A stretch of 64,000 nt of DNA from Nocardioides sp. Root122. GTDB lineage: Bacteria > Actinomycetota > Actinomycetes > Propionibacteriales > Nocardioidaceae. Position 1 is the stretch's first letter; each line of letters starts with the position of its first letter. This document shows, one piece after another, positions 38,034 to 47,265 of this stretch. Both the position numbers and the translations under genes were made by a program. Below the pieces are notes generated by a model. The model ran no database searches. It worked only from the letters and a program-made list of their open reading frames with translations, and was not told the DNA's origin. The stretch lies in NCBI RefSeq assembly GCF_001425025.1, contig NZ_LMDE01000009.1, forward strand, positions 125,047-189,046. The letters are read 5' to 3'.

Positions 38034-39029
38034 TCAGCGCAGCGACTGACGGAGCGCGCGGTGCACACCGGCGGGCGTGAGCACGCCGACGAACTGCGCG
38101 CCGCGCCGCACGCCGATCATCGGCTTGTCGTCGCGCAGCATGGCGGCGAGGGCCTCCTCCAGCGAGGAGTCGAGGTCGATCGCCGCGCCCAGGTCGCCGG
38201 TGGCGACGCCGTCGAGGGGCTCGAGGTGCTCCTCGCGCAGCCGGGTCACGGTCAGGGTGCGCAGGCCGCCCGCCCCGACGAAGTCGGCGACCTGCTCGTC
38301 GGCCGGGTGGGCGAGCAGCTCGCCGGGGGTGGCGTACTGGGCGAGGCGGCCGCCGGCGGCGAAGACCGCGACGCGGTCGCCCATCCGGATCGCCTCGTCG
38401 ATGTCGTGGGTCACCAGCACCACGGTCTTGCCGAGCTCGTCCTGGAGCCGGCGGAACTCGTCCTGGAGGCGACCGCGCACGATCGGGTCGACCGCGCCGA
38501 AGGGCTCGTCCATCAGCAGGACGGGCGGGTTGGCCGCCAGCGCCCGGGCCACCCCGACGCGCTGGCGCTGCCCGCCGGAGAGCTCGTGGGGGTACTTCCT
38601 GGCGTACTGCTCGGGCTCGAGGCCGACGGTGTGGAGCAGCTCGTGGGCGCGCTCGCGCGCGGTGGCCTTCGACTCGCCGTAGAGCAGCGGGACGGTCATC
38701 ACGTTCTGCTCGATGCGCTGGTGCGGGAAGAGCCCGATCTGCTGGATGACGTAGCCGATGCCGCGCCGGAGCTCGACCGGGTCGGCGTCGGTGACGTCCT
38801 GCCCGTCGAGCCAGATCCGCCCGGTCGTGGGCTCGATCAACCGGTTGATCATCTTGAGCGTGGTGGACTTGCCACAACCCGACGGCCCGACCAGGCAGAC
38901 CATCTCGCCACGGGCGACGTCGAGGTCGAGCTCGTGGACGGCCACGGTGCCGTCGGGGTAGGTCTTGCCCACGCCCTCGAGCCGGATCATCGCCTCGTCG
39001 CCCGAGTCCCCGCTCCGTGTAGCGTCCAT
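38034..39029 (-). CDS. Osmoprotectant (glycine betaine/choline) ABC transporter ATP-binding protein
   Basis: A 331-residue ABC ATPase of the OpuCA/ProV type. Walker A is GPSGCGKST, the Q loop is IGYVIQQIGLFPHQ (QQIGLFPH is typical of this subgroup), the signature is LSGGQRQR and Walker B is VLLMDEPFGAVDP. A partial CBS-like C-terminus follows (about 265-331, VATGDLGAAIDLDSSLEEAL and MIGVRRGAQFVGVLT). AAGG 7 nt before the ATG at 39029 favours that start; ATG at 38990, where family similarity begins, is the alternative. It is transcribed away from the two permease genes and the binding protein. Confidence 0.92.
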   Translation of the reverse strand: MDATRSGDSGDEAMIRLEGVGKTYPDGTVAVHELDLDVARGEMVCLVGPSGCGKSTTLKMINRLIEPTTGRIWLDGQDVTDADPVELRRGIGYVIQQIGLFPHQRIEQNVMTVPLLYGESKATARERAHELLHTVGLEPEQYARKYPHELSGGQRQRVGVARALAANPPVLLMDEPFGAVDPIVRGRLQDEFRRLQDELGKTVVLVTHDIDEAIRMGDRVAVFAAGGRLAQYATPGELLAHPADEQVADFVGAGGLRTLTVTRLREEHLEPLDGVATGDLGAAIDLDSSLEEALAAMLRDDKPMIGVRRGAQFVGVLTPAGVHRALRQSLR

Positions 39030-39032
39030 GCG

Positions 39033-39731
39033 GTGACCTTACTGGGAGCCGCGGACGACCCGAGCTGCTACAGCCGCCTGGTCAACGACTGGGTCTGCAT
39101 GGACTACGTCTCCGACCGCCAGCAGGAGATCGTGGACGCGACGCTCGAGCACCTCCAGATCACCGTGGTCTCCGTGGTGCTCGGCCTGCTGATCGCCTTC
39201 CCCCTCGCCCTGCTCGCCCGACGCCTGCCCAGGCTGGAGTCGGCGATCCTGGCGATCACCACCGGCATCTACACCGTGCCGTCGCTCGCCCTCTTCCCGC
39301 TGCTGGTGCCCTTCACCGGCCTGACCGCGACGACGGTGATCATCGGGCTCGCGCTCTACGCCCTGACGATCCTCGTGCGCAGCATCCTCGAGGGCCTGCG
39401 CTCGGTGCCCGAGGAGGTGCGCGAGTCGGCCACCGGCCTCGGCTACGGCCGCGGCCAGCTGCTCCTCAAGGCCGAGCTCCCGCTGGCGCTGCCGGTCATC
39501 ATGGCAGGGCTGCGCGTGGCGACGGTGTCGACCGTCGCCCTGACGACGGTCGGCTCGCTGGTCGCCTACGGCGGCCTCGGCAACCTGATCAAGGACGGCG
39601 TGCTCACCAACTTCCGCGCCGAGCTCTTCACCGCCTCGGTGCTGTGCGTCGTGCTCGCCGTGCTCCTCGACGTCGTGCTCGTGCTGCTGCAACGCTTCCT
39701 CACCCCCTGGACGAGGGGGGCACGAGCATGA
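39033..39731 (+). CDS. Osmoprotectant ABC transporter permease 1
   Basis: A 232-residue permease of the OpuCB/ProW family with about five transmembrane helices and the EAA loop VRESATGLGYGRGQLLLKAELPLALPVI. GTG at 39033 is taken as start because residues just after it (NDWVCMDYVSDRQQ) look like the usual N-terminal lead; ATG at 39099 is a shorter option. The start codon lies only 3 bp from that of the divergent ATPase gene, so the two promoters must overlap. It overlaps permease 2 by 4 bp (ATGA). Confidence 0.88.
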   Translation: MTLLGAADDPSCYSRLVNDWVCMDYVSDRQQEIVDATLEHLQITVVSVVLGLLIAFPLALLARRLPRLESAILAITTGIYTVPSLALFPLLVPFTGLTATTVIIGLALYALTILVRSILEGLRSVPEEVRESATGLGYGRGQLLLKAELPLALPVIMAGLRVATVSTVALTTVGSLVAYGGLGNLIKDGVLTNFRAELFTASVLCVVLAVLLDVVLVLLQRFLTPWTRGARA

Positions 39732-40492
39732 CGGTCTTCGGGGACATGTGGGCCTACCTCACGGAGGCCTCGAACTGGACGGGCGGCGACGGCATCGCCG
39801 CGCTGCTGGGCCAGCAGCTGCTGCTGACCGTGACCGCCCTGCTGATGGCGATGGCCGTCGGACTCCCGGTCGCGCTGTGGCTCGGCCACCTCGGCAGGGG
39901 CGGCTTCCTCGCCATCAACATCTCCAACGTCGGTCGCGCCATCCCGACCTTCGCACTCCTCGCGCTGCTCGTCGTCGCGCCGTGGCCCGGCACCGACGAG
40001 CTGGGCCCCTACGGCCGCGCCGGGCTCGCGACGCTGATCGCGCTCACCCTCTTCGCGCTGCCACCGATCATCACCAACTCCTACGTCGCCATGCGCGAGG
40101 TGGCGCCGGAGGTGCGGGAGGCGGCCCGGGGCATGGGGATGACGGGTGTCCAGCAGTTCTGGCGGGTCGAGCTGCCGCTCGGGCTGCCGCTCGTCGTCTC
40201 CGGTCTGCGGCTCGCGCTGGTGCAGGTGTGGGCGACCGCGACGATCGCGGCGCTGGTCGCCGGCCCCGGGCTGGGCCAGATCATCACCGACGGGTTCTTC
40301 AGGTCCAACTACGGCAAGGGGATCGCGGGCGCACTGGTGGTGGCAGCGGTCGCGCTGGTCCTCGAGCTGTTCGCCGCGATGGTGCAGCGCGCGGTGGACA
40401 CCACGCGGCGGGGCACACCTGCGGGTGGTCACACTGATGCGTTGTCGGTGTCCGGCGCTACGGTGGAACCGCCCGCCGAATCCCTCGGCTGA
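39728..40492 (+). CDS. Osmoprotectant ABC transporter permease 2
   Basis: A 254-residue permease with five or six transmembrane helices and an EAA loop VREAARGMGMTGVQQFWRVELPLGLPLVV. It includes the conserved family stretch NVGRAIPTFALLALL and ends with a hydrophilic tail of about 30 residues. It pairs with permease 1 to form the membrane channel. Confidence 0.92.
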   Translation: MTVFGDMWAYLTEASNWTGGDGIAALLGQQLLLTVTALLMAMAVGLPVALWLGHLGRGGFLAINISNVGRAIPTFALLALLVVAPWPGTDELGPYGRAGLATLIALTLFALPPIITNSYVAMREVAPEVREAARGMGMTGVQQFWRVELPLGLPLVVSGLRLALVQVWATATIAALVAGPGLGQIITDGFFRSNYGKGIAGALVVAAVALVLELFAAMVQRAVDTTRRGTPAGGHTDALSVSGATVEPPAESLG

Positions 40493-40545
40493 CGCCGCAC
40501 ATCCGGACACGCGCAGCAGCCGCTGCGGGACACAGAAGGAACACC

Positions 40546-41499
40546 ATGCACATCGTCCGTTCGCTCGCGGTGGTTCTCGCCGCCAGCGCCCTCGCCCTCA
40601 CCGGTTGCGCCGGTGACGACCTCGCCAGCGACAACGCCTCCGACGACTCCAGCGCCTCCGGTGGCGGTGACAAGGGCTCGGTGACCATCGCCGGCCAGAA
40701 CTTCCCCGAGGCCACCCTCGTCGCCTCGATGTACGAGCAGCTGCTGGAGGACGCCGGCTACACGGTGGACACCAAGCTGGTCGACTCGCGCGACGCCTAC
40801 ATGCCCACCTTCCCCGGCGACGTCGACATCGTCCCCGAATACGTCGGCGGCATCGTCAACTTCCTCAACACCCAGGCCAACGGCGACAAGGCCGAGCCCT
40901 TCGAGGCCGGCGACGGCCAGCAGCTCGCCGACGACGGTGCCAGCCTGCTGGAGGACGCCGGGATCGAGCTGCTCGACATCTCGCCGGCCACCGACACCAA
41001 CGCCTTCTTCGTCACCCAGGACTACTCCGACTCCGAGGGCGTCACGAAGCTCTCCGACCTCGAGGGCACGAGCGTCGTGCTCGCCGCGGCGCCCGACTGC
41101 GAGGGTCGCCTCGACTGCGAGGGCGGTCTCTCCGACGACTACGGCATCGACGTGACCAAGGTGCTCGAGCTGGGCTACGCCTCCGACCAGACCTACCAGT
41201 CCGTGATCAGCGGTGAGTCCCAGCTGGGCGAGACCTCGACCACCGACGGCACCCTGGAGTCCCAGGGTCTCGTGGTGCTCGAGGACGACAAGGCCATCCA
41301 GCCCGCCCAGAACCTCGTCCCGGCGGTCTCTGCCGACTTCCTCGCCGAGCACGAGGACGTCGCCGACGTCCTCAACCCGCTCATGGCCGCCCTCACCACG
41401 GAGAACCTCACCGAGATGAACGGCAAGATGGCCGTCGACCGGGCCAAGCCCGAGGACGTCGCCAAGGAGTTCCTCGAGTCCGAGGGCCTGCTGGGCTGA
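40546..41499 (+). CDS. Osmoprotectant ABC transporter substrate-binding lipoprotein
   Basis: A 317-residue OpuCC/ProX-type lipoprotein. Its lipobox is LTGC (Cys21), followed by an Asp/Ser-rich linker. The binding fold includes VTIAGQNFPEATLVASMYEQ, PGDVDIVPEYVGGIVNFL, VISGESQLGETSTTDG and DKAIQPAQNLVPAVS. It captures glycine betaine, choline or similar compatible solutes at the outer face of the membrane. The AAGGA ribosome site precedes the ATG by 6 nt. The two permease genes lie directly upstream. Confidence 0.93.
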   Translation: MHIVRSLAVVLAASALALTGCAGDDLASDNASDDSSASGGGDKGSVTIAGQNFPEATLVASMYEQLLEDAGYTVDTKLVDSRDAYMPTFPGDVDIVPEYVGGIVNFLNTQANGDKAEPFEAGDGQQLADDGASLLEDAGIELLDISPATDTNAFFVTQDYSDSEGVTKLSDLEGTSVVLAAAPDCEGRLDCEGGLSDDYGIDVTKVLELGYASDQTYQSVISGESQLGETSTTDGTLESQGLVVLEDDKAIQPAQNLVPAVSADFLAEHEDVADVLNPLMAALTTENLTEMNGKMAVDRAKPEDVAKEFLESEGLLG

Positions 41500-41519
41500 G
41501 CCACGGCCTCAGCACTCGC

Positions 41520-41610
41520 TGGTTGAGGTGCGAGGAGCGCCAGCGACGAGCCTCGAAACCACTCGTTGACGGGTGTGGTTTCGAGGCTCGCTGCGCTCGC
41601 ACCTCAACCA
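41520..41610. repeat. Long hairpin element between convergent genes
   Basis: The outer arms TGGTTGAGGTGCGAG (41520-41534) and CTCGCACCTCAACCA (41596-41610) and the inner arms GAGCCTCGAAACCAC (41548-41562) and GTGGTTTCGAGGCTC (41575-41589) are perfect complements. They surround a 12 nt loop, with unpaired bases between the two stems. It lies between the stops of the betaine-binding protein gene and the glycosyltransferase gene. It can act as a bidirectional terminator and looks like a dispersed genomic repeat unit. Confidence 0.8.
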
Positions 41611-41624
41611 CCGAGAGAGGTCGG

Positions 41625-42731
41625 TCAGACCTCGTGGTCCCCGAGGATCAACGCCTCTGGGGCGACGGTCGTCTCGTCGAGCACCGACGGGGGGATCGCC
41701 AGGCGCCAGGTGCCGGTCGCGATGTCCTGGGCGCGGGGCGCCGGGCCGTCGAGGCCGGCGCACCACTCCATCAGCGCGGTGACGTCGGCCCGCCTGTCCT
41801 CCGCCACCAGCCAGCCGGCGAGCCGGTGCACCGGTGGCAGCCCGCTGTCCACGAGGCGCGTGCCCCAGAGCTCGAGGACGCCCGAGCGCAGCAGCCGCCA
41901 CCACTCCGGCGTGCACCCCGGGACGAGCAGGAAGTAGCGCCACAGGTCGCCTGCGAGCACGCGGTCGACGAAGACCCGCTCGACTTCGGCATCGCCGTGC
42001 GCGCGCACCGAGGCCAGTGACATCCGCTTCGTCTCCCACCGGTCGGCGAGGTCCTGCACGGACGCCGCCCGGGTCTGGGTGATCGAGCCCTCGCGGATCC
42101 GCCAGTGGTAGACCACCTCGTCGAGGACGTCGAAGCGGCCGTCGAGGAAGGCGCGGGTGGTCGTGGGCTGGTCCTCGTAGCGGATGCCCTCCGGCCAGGC
42201 CAGGCCCGCGGCGTCCCAGAAGGAGCGCCGCCACACCTTGTTCCACGCGAACACGTCGCCGAGGACCTCGGGCCGGTCCTCGACCCGGGCGCCGCGAAGA
42301 GGCCGGTGCAGCCGGCGCATCCACGGCGGCTCGACGAGCTCGCCCGCCTCCCAGCGCACGATCGAGCCCGTGGCGAAGTCCGAGCCCGACTCGCGCAGCG
42401 CCCCGAGCAGGTCGGCGTACGCCGTCGGGGGAAGGACGTCGTCGGAGTCGACGAAGGCGAGGAAGTCCCCGCGCACGTGTCGTACGCCGAGGTTGCGGGC
42501 GGCGCCCAGGCCGCCGTTCACCGAGTGCACCACCTGGATCCGGGTGTCGCGCCGCGCCCACTCGTCGGCGATCGCGCCGGTGCGGTCGGTCGAGCCGTCG
42601 TCGACGATGACCGCCTCCCACCGGGTGTGCGTCTGGGCGAGCAGCGATCGGACGCAGTCGTCGAGGTAGTCCTCCACGCCCCACGCCGGGATCACCACGC
42701 CGAGGAGGGGAGCCCGCGAGAAGAGCCTCAT
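41625..42731 (-). CDS. Family 2 glycosyltransferase
   Basis: A 368-residue GT2 enzyme. The GT-A fold starts LLGVVIPAWGVEDYLDDCVRSL, then VIVDDGSTDRTGAIADEWA, NGGLGAARNLGVRHVRGDFL and the metal-binding DSDD in AFVDSDDVLPP. The C-terminal 150 residues are helical and unassigned. It probably adds a sugar to a surface polymer or glycolipid. TAGGGT 8 nt before the ATG suggests a leaderless transcript diverging from the sulfotransferase gene. Confidence 0.88.
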   Translation of the reverse strand: MRLFSRAPLLGVVIPAWGVEDYLDDCVRSLLAQTHTRWEAVIVDDGSTDRTGAIADEWARRDTRIQVVHSVNGGLGAARNLGVRHVRGDFLAFVDSDDVLPPTAYADLLGALRESGSDFATGSIVRWEAGELVEPPWMRRLHRPLRGARVEDRPEVLGDVFAWNKVWRRSFWDAAGLAWPEGIRYEDQPTTTRAFLDGRFDVLDEVVYHWRIREGSITQTRAASVQDLADRWETKRMSLASVRAHGDAEVERVFVDRVLAGDLWRYFLLVPGCTPEWWRLLRSGVLELWGTRLVDSGLPPVHRLAGWLVAEDRRADVTALMEWCAGLDGPAPRAQDIATGTWRLAIPPSVLDETTVAPEALILGDHEV

Positions 42732-42739
42732 GTCGCCGG

Positions 42740-42745
42740 ACCCTA
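42740..42745 (-). promoter_or_regulatory. -10 hexamer TAGGGT for the glycosyltransferase gene
   Basis: Minus-strand TAGGGT ends 8 nt before the ATG at 42731. Confidence 0.4.
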
Positions 42746-42774
42746 GGACATTCGGGCACGTGCGCCAGCGCCGG

Positions 42775-42780
42775 TAGGCT
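42775..42780 (+). promoter_or_regulatory. -10 hexamer TAGGCT for the sulfotransferase gene
   Basis: TAGGCT ends 7 nt before the GTG at 42788 and fixes that start. It is back to back with the glycosyltransferase promoter. Confidence 0.5.
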
Positions 42781-42787
42781 GCCCGCC

Positions 42788-43894
42788 GTGACCGAGCAGC
42801 CCAGAGCGATCGACGAGATGAACCCCGACGGCGTCCCGCGGAAGGTCCTCTTCGTCGCCGGCGCCGGGCGCAGCGGCACCAGCACGCTCGCCGGCATCGT
42901 CTCCAGGCTCGGCATGCACGTCCCGCTCCCCGAGGTGCCGCCGGACGACTCCAACCCGCGCGGCTTCAGCGAGCCGCAGTGGGTCGTCGACGTCCACGAC
43001 GAGTGGCTGGCCGAGGCCCTCGTGCAGGTCAGCGACGCGCGGCCGACCGCGTGGTTCGACACCGGTCGCATCTGCAGCCGCGAGCCCGCCCGGATCCGGG
43101 TCAGCGAGTGGCTCGAGCCGCACTTCGCCGAGCACCCCGAGCTGGTGATCAAGGACCCGCGGTTGAGCTGGTTCATCGGCCTGTGGCGCGTCGCCGCGAT
43201 CCGCACCGGCGCCACCCCCGTCTTCGCGACGATGCTGCGCCCGCCTGCCGAGGTCGTCGGCTCCAAGCAGAAGTACTACGCCAACAAGCTCGGCTCCTCG
43301 CACCTGGCCGCCAGCTGGGTCAACATGCTGCTCCACACCGAGCGCGCCACCCGCCCGGCGGAGGGCGACGGCGGCCGCGTGTTCGTCCGCTACGAGGACC
43401 TGCTGACCGACTGGGTCAAGACCACGACCGCGCTCGGCCACGCGCTCGACCTCCAGACGATCATCCACACGCGCAGCGACCAGATCCGCGAGGTCCACCG
43501 CTTCATCGACCCGAACCTGCGCCGCGTCACCGCGACCCTCGACGACCTCGGGCTGCCCCGGCGCCTGCATGACCTCACCGCCCAGACGTGGGAGGAGCTC
43601 AACAACCTCGCCGACGAGGGCGGCGACACCACGCAGGCCCACGCGACATTCGACCAGCTCCGCCAGGAGTACGTCGACCTCTACGAGGAGGCCGAGGCGA
43701 TCAGTCGCTCCACCGCGGAGCACGCGCGCCACCAGGCCCGTCGCCGGGCCCGCGCCGAGGCCGCCACCGAGCAGCGCTCGCTGGCCGACCGGGTGCCGCA
43801 CGACGTACGCGCCGCGATCCCGCCGTCCGTGCGCCGCGGGGTGCGCAAGGCGCTCGGTCGCAGTCGTGGACCGGGGGCAGGGGACGAGCAGTGA
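42788..43894 (+). CDS. Sulfotransferase-family protein with basic C-terminal helix
   Basis: A 368-residue protein with a sulfotransferase P-loop, VLFVAGAGRSGTSTLAGIV (PAPS 5' site), and a 3' site suggested by LVIKDPRLSWFIGLW and later VFATMLRPPAEVVGS. From about 285 the chain becomes helical, then strongly Arg-rich (HARHQARRRARAEAATEQR). GRSGTST is shared with the sulfotransferase/nodulation-H-like group. The GTGA overlap with the next gene suggests that the pair works on one glycan. Confidence 0.82.
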   Translation: MTEQPRAIDEMNPDGVPRKVLFVAGAGRSGTSTLAGIVSRLGMHVPLPEVPPDDSNPRGFSEPQWVVDVHDEWLAEALVQVSDARPTAWFDTGRICSREPARIRVSEWLEPHFAEHPELVIKDPRLSWFIGLWRVAAIRTGATPVFATMLRPPAEVVGSKQKYYANKLGSSHLAASWVNMLLHTERATRPAEGDGGRVFVRYEDLLTDWVKTTTALGHALDLQTIIHTRSDQIREVHRFIDPNLRRVTATLDDLGLPRRLHDLTAQTWEELNNLADEGGDTTQAHATFDQLRQEYVDLYEEAEAISRSTAEHARHQARRRARAEAATEQRSLADRVPHDVRAAIPPSVRRGVRKALGRSRGPGAGDEQ

Positions 43895-44841
43895 CAGTCC
43901 CCATCGGCGCCGGTCACGGGCTGACCAACCTCGAGGGCCACGAGGACTTCGACATCGTCTGGCCCTGGAACCAGCCCGGCGGGCTGCGCCGCGGTGCCAC
44001 CGCCGTGCTGCGTGTGAAGAACGAGGCGCCCGGCCTGCGCTTCGTGCTGCCGCCGCTGCTGCGGGCGTGCGACCACGTGCTGCTGGTCGACAACGGCTCG
44101 GACGACGGCACGGGCGAGGAGGCGCTGGGCGTCGCTGCCGAGCACGGCCTGTCCGACCGGTTCACGCTGAAGGAGTACCCCTTCGAGGTGGCGCGTGCCG
44201 GTGCCGAGCACCTGGCCGTCAACGAGCGGTCCGTGCACTCCCTGGCCTACTTCTACAACTGGTGCTTCTCCCACGTCCGCACCCGCTACTCCTGGAAGTG
44301 GGACGGCGACATGGTCCTCACCACCGAGGGCGAGGTGTCGATGGCCGACCTGTCGTGGCAGGTCGGGATGGCCGAGGCCGTGATCCGGTTCCCGCGCCAC
44401 GGGCTCTACATCGAGTCGGACCGCAAGGCCTACCTCGACCTCGGGCTGCGCAACATCGAGGAGTGGGGCTTCCCGATGAGCCCCGACTACGTCTACACGA
44501 AGGCCCCGGAGTGGGAGATCCGCACGACTCCCGAGCGGATCGAGATGTTCGCGCTGCCCCAGGGGCTGTGCGTCGAGCTCAAGTGGCTCGACGGCGACGA
44601 GTTCGCCCACTGGACCAACCCGGAGTCCTTCGCGACGTCCATCCGCAACCGGCGCAAGCGGCGCGAGTGGCTCGTCTGGAACGCGCTGCACGACGGCGAG
44701 GTGCCCGAGGGCGTCGTCGAGATCGAGTCGCCCGAGGGCGTCCACGTGGTCGACCACGTCACGCACACCTGGCTGCCGCGCGCGCCGCGGCCCTTCGTCG
44801 TCGACGACCCCGACCACGCCAAGCTGCACCTGCGCGCTTGA
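43891..44841 (+). CDS. Glycosyltransferase family 2-like protein
   Basis: A 316-residue protein with a nucleotide-sugar fold: TAVLRVKNEAPGLRFVLPPLL, then HVLLVDNGSDDGTGEEAL and a DxD-type SWKWDGDMVLT. It resembles GT2-like proteins often found beside sulfotransferases in surface polysaccharide loci. No membrane helix is seen. It is coupled to the sulfotransferase by a 4 bp overlap. The donor and acceptor sugars are unknown. Confidence 0.8.
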   Translation: MTVPIGAGHGLTNLEGHEDFDIVWPWNQPGGLRRGATAVLRVKNEAPGLRFVLPPLLRACDHVLLVDNGSDDGTGEEALGVAAEHGLSDRFTLKEYPFEVARAGAEHLAVNERSVHSLAYFYNWCFSHVRTRYSWKWDGDMVLTTEGEVSMADLSWQVGMAEAVIRFPRHGLYIESDRKAYLDLGLRNIEEWGFPMSPDYVYTKAPEWEIRTTPERIEMFALPQGLCVELKWLDGDEFAHWTNPESFATSIRNRRKRREWLVWNALHDGEVPEGVVEIESPEGVHVVDHVTHTWLPRAPRPFVVDDPDHAKLHLRA

Positions 44842-44996
44842 GCGCACGAACGCCGATCGGTTACCGACGGGTAGCGAATTCGGTGGTCCTCGTCACGTGA
44901 CCCATCCGTTCCCACCGCGGAATCCGCAGGCGTAGGCTCGATGTTGATCGCAGTAGATCGGTACCCGCGAGGGACTGAAACGAAGAGGTCAACCAC

Positions 44997-45905
44997 ATGA
45001 CGTACGACCCCACCTTCCGCGTGGGCGTGATCGGAGCCGGCCGCGTCGGCGCCGTCCTCGCCGCCGCGCTCCGCCGGGCAGGCCACGAGATCGTCGCCAC
45101 CGCCGGTGAGTCCGACGCCTCCCGCGGTCGCATCGAGGCCCTCCTGCCGGGGGTCCTGGTCGCGAAGCCGACCGACGTGGCGCGCGCCAGCGAGCTGCTC
45201 CTCCTGACGGTCCCCGACGACATGCTGTCCAACGTCGTCACGGTGCTCAGCAACAGTGGTGCCATCCACGAGGGCCAGGTCGTGGTGCACACCAGCGGCC
45301 GCCACGGGCTGGCCGTCCTCGAGCCGGCCCGCGCTGTCGGTGCCCGCACGATCGCGATGCACCCCGCGATGACCTTCACCGGCACCGAGGTCGACCTGCC
45401 GCGCCTGACCGGGTGCGTCTTCGGCATCACCGCGGAGGACGGCGACCGCGCGCTCACCGAGGCCCTCGTCGCCGACCTCGGCGGCCGCCCGATGTGGGTC
45501 CCCGAGGACCGCCGCACGATGTACCACGCCGGCCTTGCGCACGGCGCCAACCACCTGGTCACCCTGATCACCGAGGCGATGGAGATCCTGTCCGCCGCCG
45601 GGGCGGACGACCCGGCGGCGACCCTGCGCCCGCTGCTGACGGCTGCGCTCGACAACGCCCTCGAGCACGGCGACGCGGCGCTGACCGGCCCCATCGTCCG
45701 CGGCGACGTCGAGACCGTGCGGGCCCACGTGACCGACCTGGTCGCCACCGCGCCGCAGACCCTCCCGTCCTACGTCGCCATGGCGCGCGCCACGCTCGAC
45801 CGCGCGGTCACCGACGGTCGCGTGCTGCCGATCCGGGCCACCAAGATGCTGCAGGTCCTCGACGCCGCGGAGGCGTCCGTCCCCCTCCACCGGCAGCCCC
45901 GATGA
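44997..45905 (+). CDS. Rossmann-fold protein with DUF2520 domain
   Basis: A 302-residue protein starting with an NAD(P)-binding fold (FRVGVIGAGRVGAVLAAALRRAGHEI). A DUF2520 helical half follows (HPAMTFTGTEVDLPRLTGC, YHAGLAHGANHLVTLI). It resembles ketopantoate reductase/6-phosphogluconate-dehydrogenase-type proteins. In actinobacteria it normally precedes panC, which raises the possibility that it is a ketopantoate reductase, but this is inference. GAAGAGG lies before the ATG, and TAGGCT at 44933-44938 may be the operon -10. The next gene overlaps by 4 bp. Confidence 0.87.
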   Translation: MTYDPTFRVGVIGAGRVGAVLAAALRRAGHEIVATAGESDASRGRIEALLPGVLVAKPTDVARASELLLLTVPDDMLSNVVTVLSNSGAIHEGQVVVHTSGRHGLAVLEPARAVGARTIAMHPAMTFTGTEVDLPRLTGCVFGITAEDGDRALTEALVADLGGRPMWVPEDRRTMYHAGLAHGANHLVTLITEAMEILSAAGADDPAATLRPLLTAALDNALEHGDAALTGPIVRGDVETVRAHVTDLVATAPQTLPSYVAMARATLDRAVTDGRVLPIRATKMLQVLDAAEASVPLHRQPR

Positions 45906-46840
45906 CCTCGAGCCCCGTCCTCGCGAGCACCCGCGAGGAACTGGCCGTCCTGCTCGCCGACGCCCGGCGCGGCGGCGCCCCGATCGCCTTCGTGCCCACC
46001 ATGGGCGCGCTCCACGACGGCCACGCCAGCCTGATGCGCGTGGCCCGAGCGGCCACGGACGGCCCGGTCGTGGTCAGCATCTTCGTCAACCCGATGCAGT
46101 TCGGCGCGGGAGAGGACCTCGACCGCTATCCGCGCACCCTCGACGCCGACCTCGAGGTCTGCGCCGCCGAGGGCGTCGACGTGGTCTTCGCGCCGAGCGT
46201 GGAGGAGATGTACCCCGGCGGGTTCAGCCACGAGTCCGTCCACGAGGGCGTCACGGTCGCCCCCGGCGCGCTCGCCACCATCCTCGACGGCGAGTCGCGG
46301 CCCGGGCACTTCGACGGCGTCCTCACCGTCGTCGCCAAGCTCTTCGGCCTGGTCCGCCCGGACGTCGCCGTCTTCGGGCAGAAGGACTACCAGCAGCTCA
46401 CCCTGATCCGGCGGATGGTGCGCGACCTCTGCCTGGGCATCGAGGTGGTCGGCGCGGAGACCGTGCGTGAGGCCGACGGTCTCGCCCTGTCCAGCCGCAA
46501 CCGCTACCTCGACACCGCGCAGCGCCGGGCGGCAGTGGCGCTGAGCCGCGCCCTGCGGGCCGCGCAGGACCGGGCGGCGTACGGCGTCCCTGCTGCCCGC
46601 TGGGCGGCGATGGCGGTGCTCAAGGACGAGCCGGGCGTCGAGCTCGACTACCTCGCCCTCACCTCGACCGACCTCGGCGAGGCCCCCGAGGTGGGCGAGG
46701 GCCGGATCCTCGTGGCCGCGCGCGTCGGCAGCACGCGGCTCATTGACAACATGCCGATCGTCTTCGACCGGATCACCCCAGACTTGATGACGGCGGGGAC
46801 CGCACCTGCGGCCTCGACCACCTCGGAAGGAAACAGCTGA
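45902..46840 (+). CDS. panC: Pantoate-beta-alanine ligase
   Basis: A 312-residue ATP-dependent ligase that joins pantoate and beta-alanine to pantothenate. HIGH-type signature: [16 protein letters not shown]. Other landmarks are [40 protein letters not shown] and [11 protein letters not shown] (KMSKS-like). The C-terminal about 20 residues are an Ala/Thr/Ser tail. The stop shares bases with the panD ATG. Confidence 0.96.
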   Translation: MTSSPVLASTREELAVLLADARRGGAPIAFVPTMGALHDGHASLMRVARAATDGPVVVSIFVNPMQFGAGEDLDRYPRTLDADLEVCAAEGVDVVFAPSVEEMYPGGFSHESVHEGVTVAPGALATILDGESRPGHFDGVLTVVAKLFGLVRPDVAVFGQKDYQQLTLIRRMVRDLCLGIEVVGAETVREADGLALSSRNRYLDTAQRRAAVALSRALRAAQDRAAYGVPAARWAAMAVLKDEPGVELDYLALTSTDLGEAPEVGEGRILVAARVGSTRLIDNMPIVFDRITPDLMTAGTAPAASTTSEGNS

Positions 46841-47256
46841 TGTTGCGCACCATGATGAAGTCCAAGATCCACCGGGCGACCGTGACCCAGGCCGACCTGC
46901 ACTACGTCGGGTCGGTGACCGTCGACGAGGACCTCCTCGACGCCGCCGACCTGCTCGCCGGCGAGCTGGTGCACATCGTCGACGTGACCAACGGCGCCCG
47001 CCTCGAGACCTACACGATCGCCGGCGAGCGCGGCTCGGGCGTGATCGGCATCAACGGCGCGGCCGCCCGCCTGGTCCACCCCGGCGACACCGTCATCCTG
47101 ATCGGCTACGGCCAGATGGACACCGCGGAGGCCAAGGAGCACCAGCCGCACGTGGTGTTCGTCGACACCGACAACAAGATCATGGCCACCGGCTACGACC
47201 CCGCCGAGACGTTCGGCGACAAGGCGCTGACGCGCGGCGACCTCGTCGATCGCTAA
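46840..47256 (+). CDS. panD: Aspartate 1-decarboxylase proenzyme
   Basis: A 138-residue proenzyme that self-cleaves between Gly24 and Ser25 in [11 protein letters not shown] to form the pyruvoyl cofactor, then makes beta-alanine from aspartate for PanC. Other conserved parts are [33 protein letters not shown] and [10 protein letters not shown]. Aspartate is also the substrate of NadB encoded next, so this operon places two aspartate-using branches together. Confidence 0.96.
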   Translation: MLRTMMKSKIHRATVTQADLHYVGSVTVDEDLLDAADLLAGELVHIVDVTNGARLETYTIAGERGSGVIGINGAAARLVHPGDTVILIGYGQMDTAEAKEHQPHVVFVDTDNKIMATGYDPAETFGDKALTRGDLVDR

Positions 47257-47265
47257 CCTGCGCGG

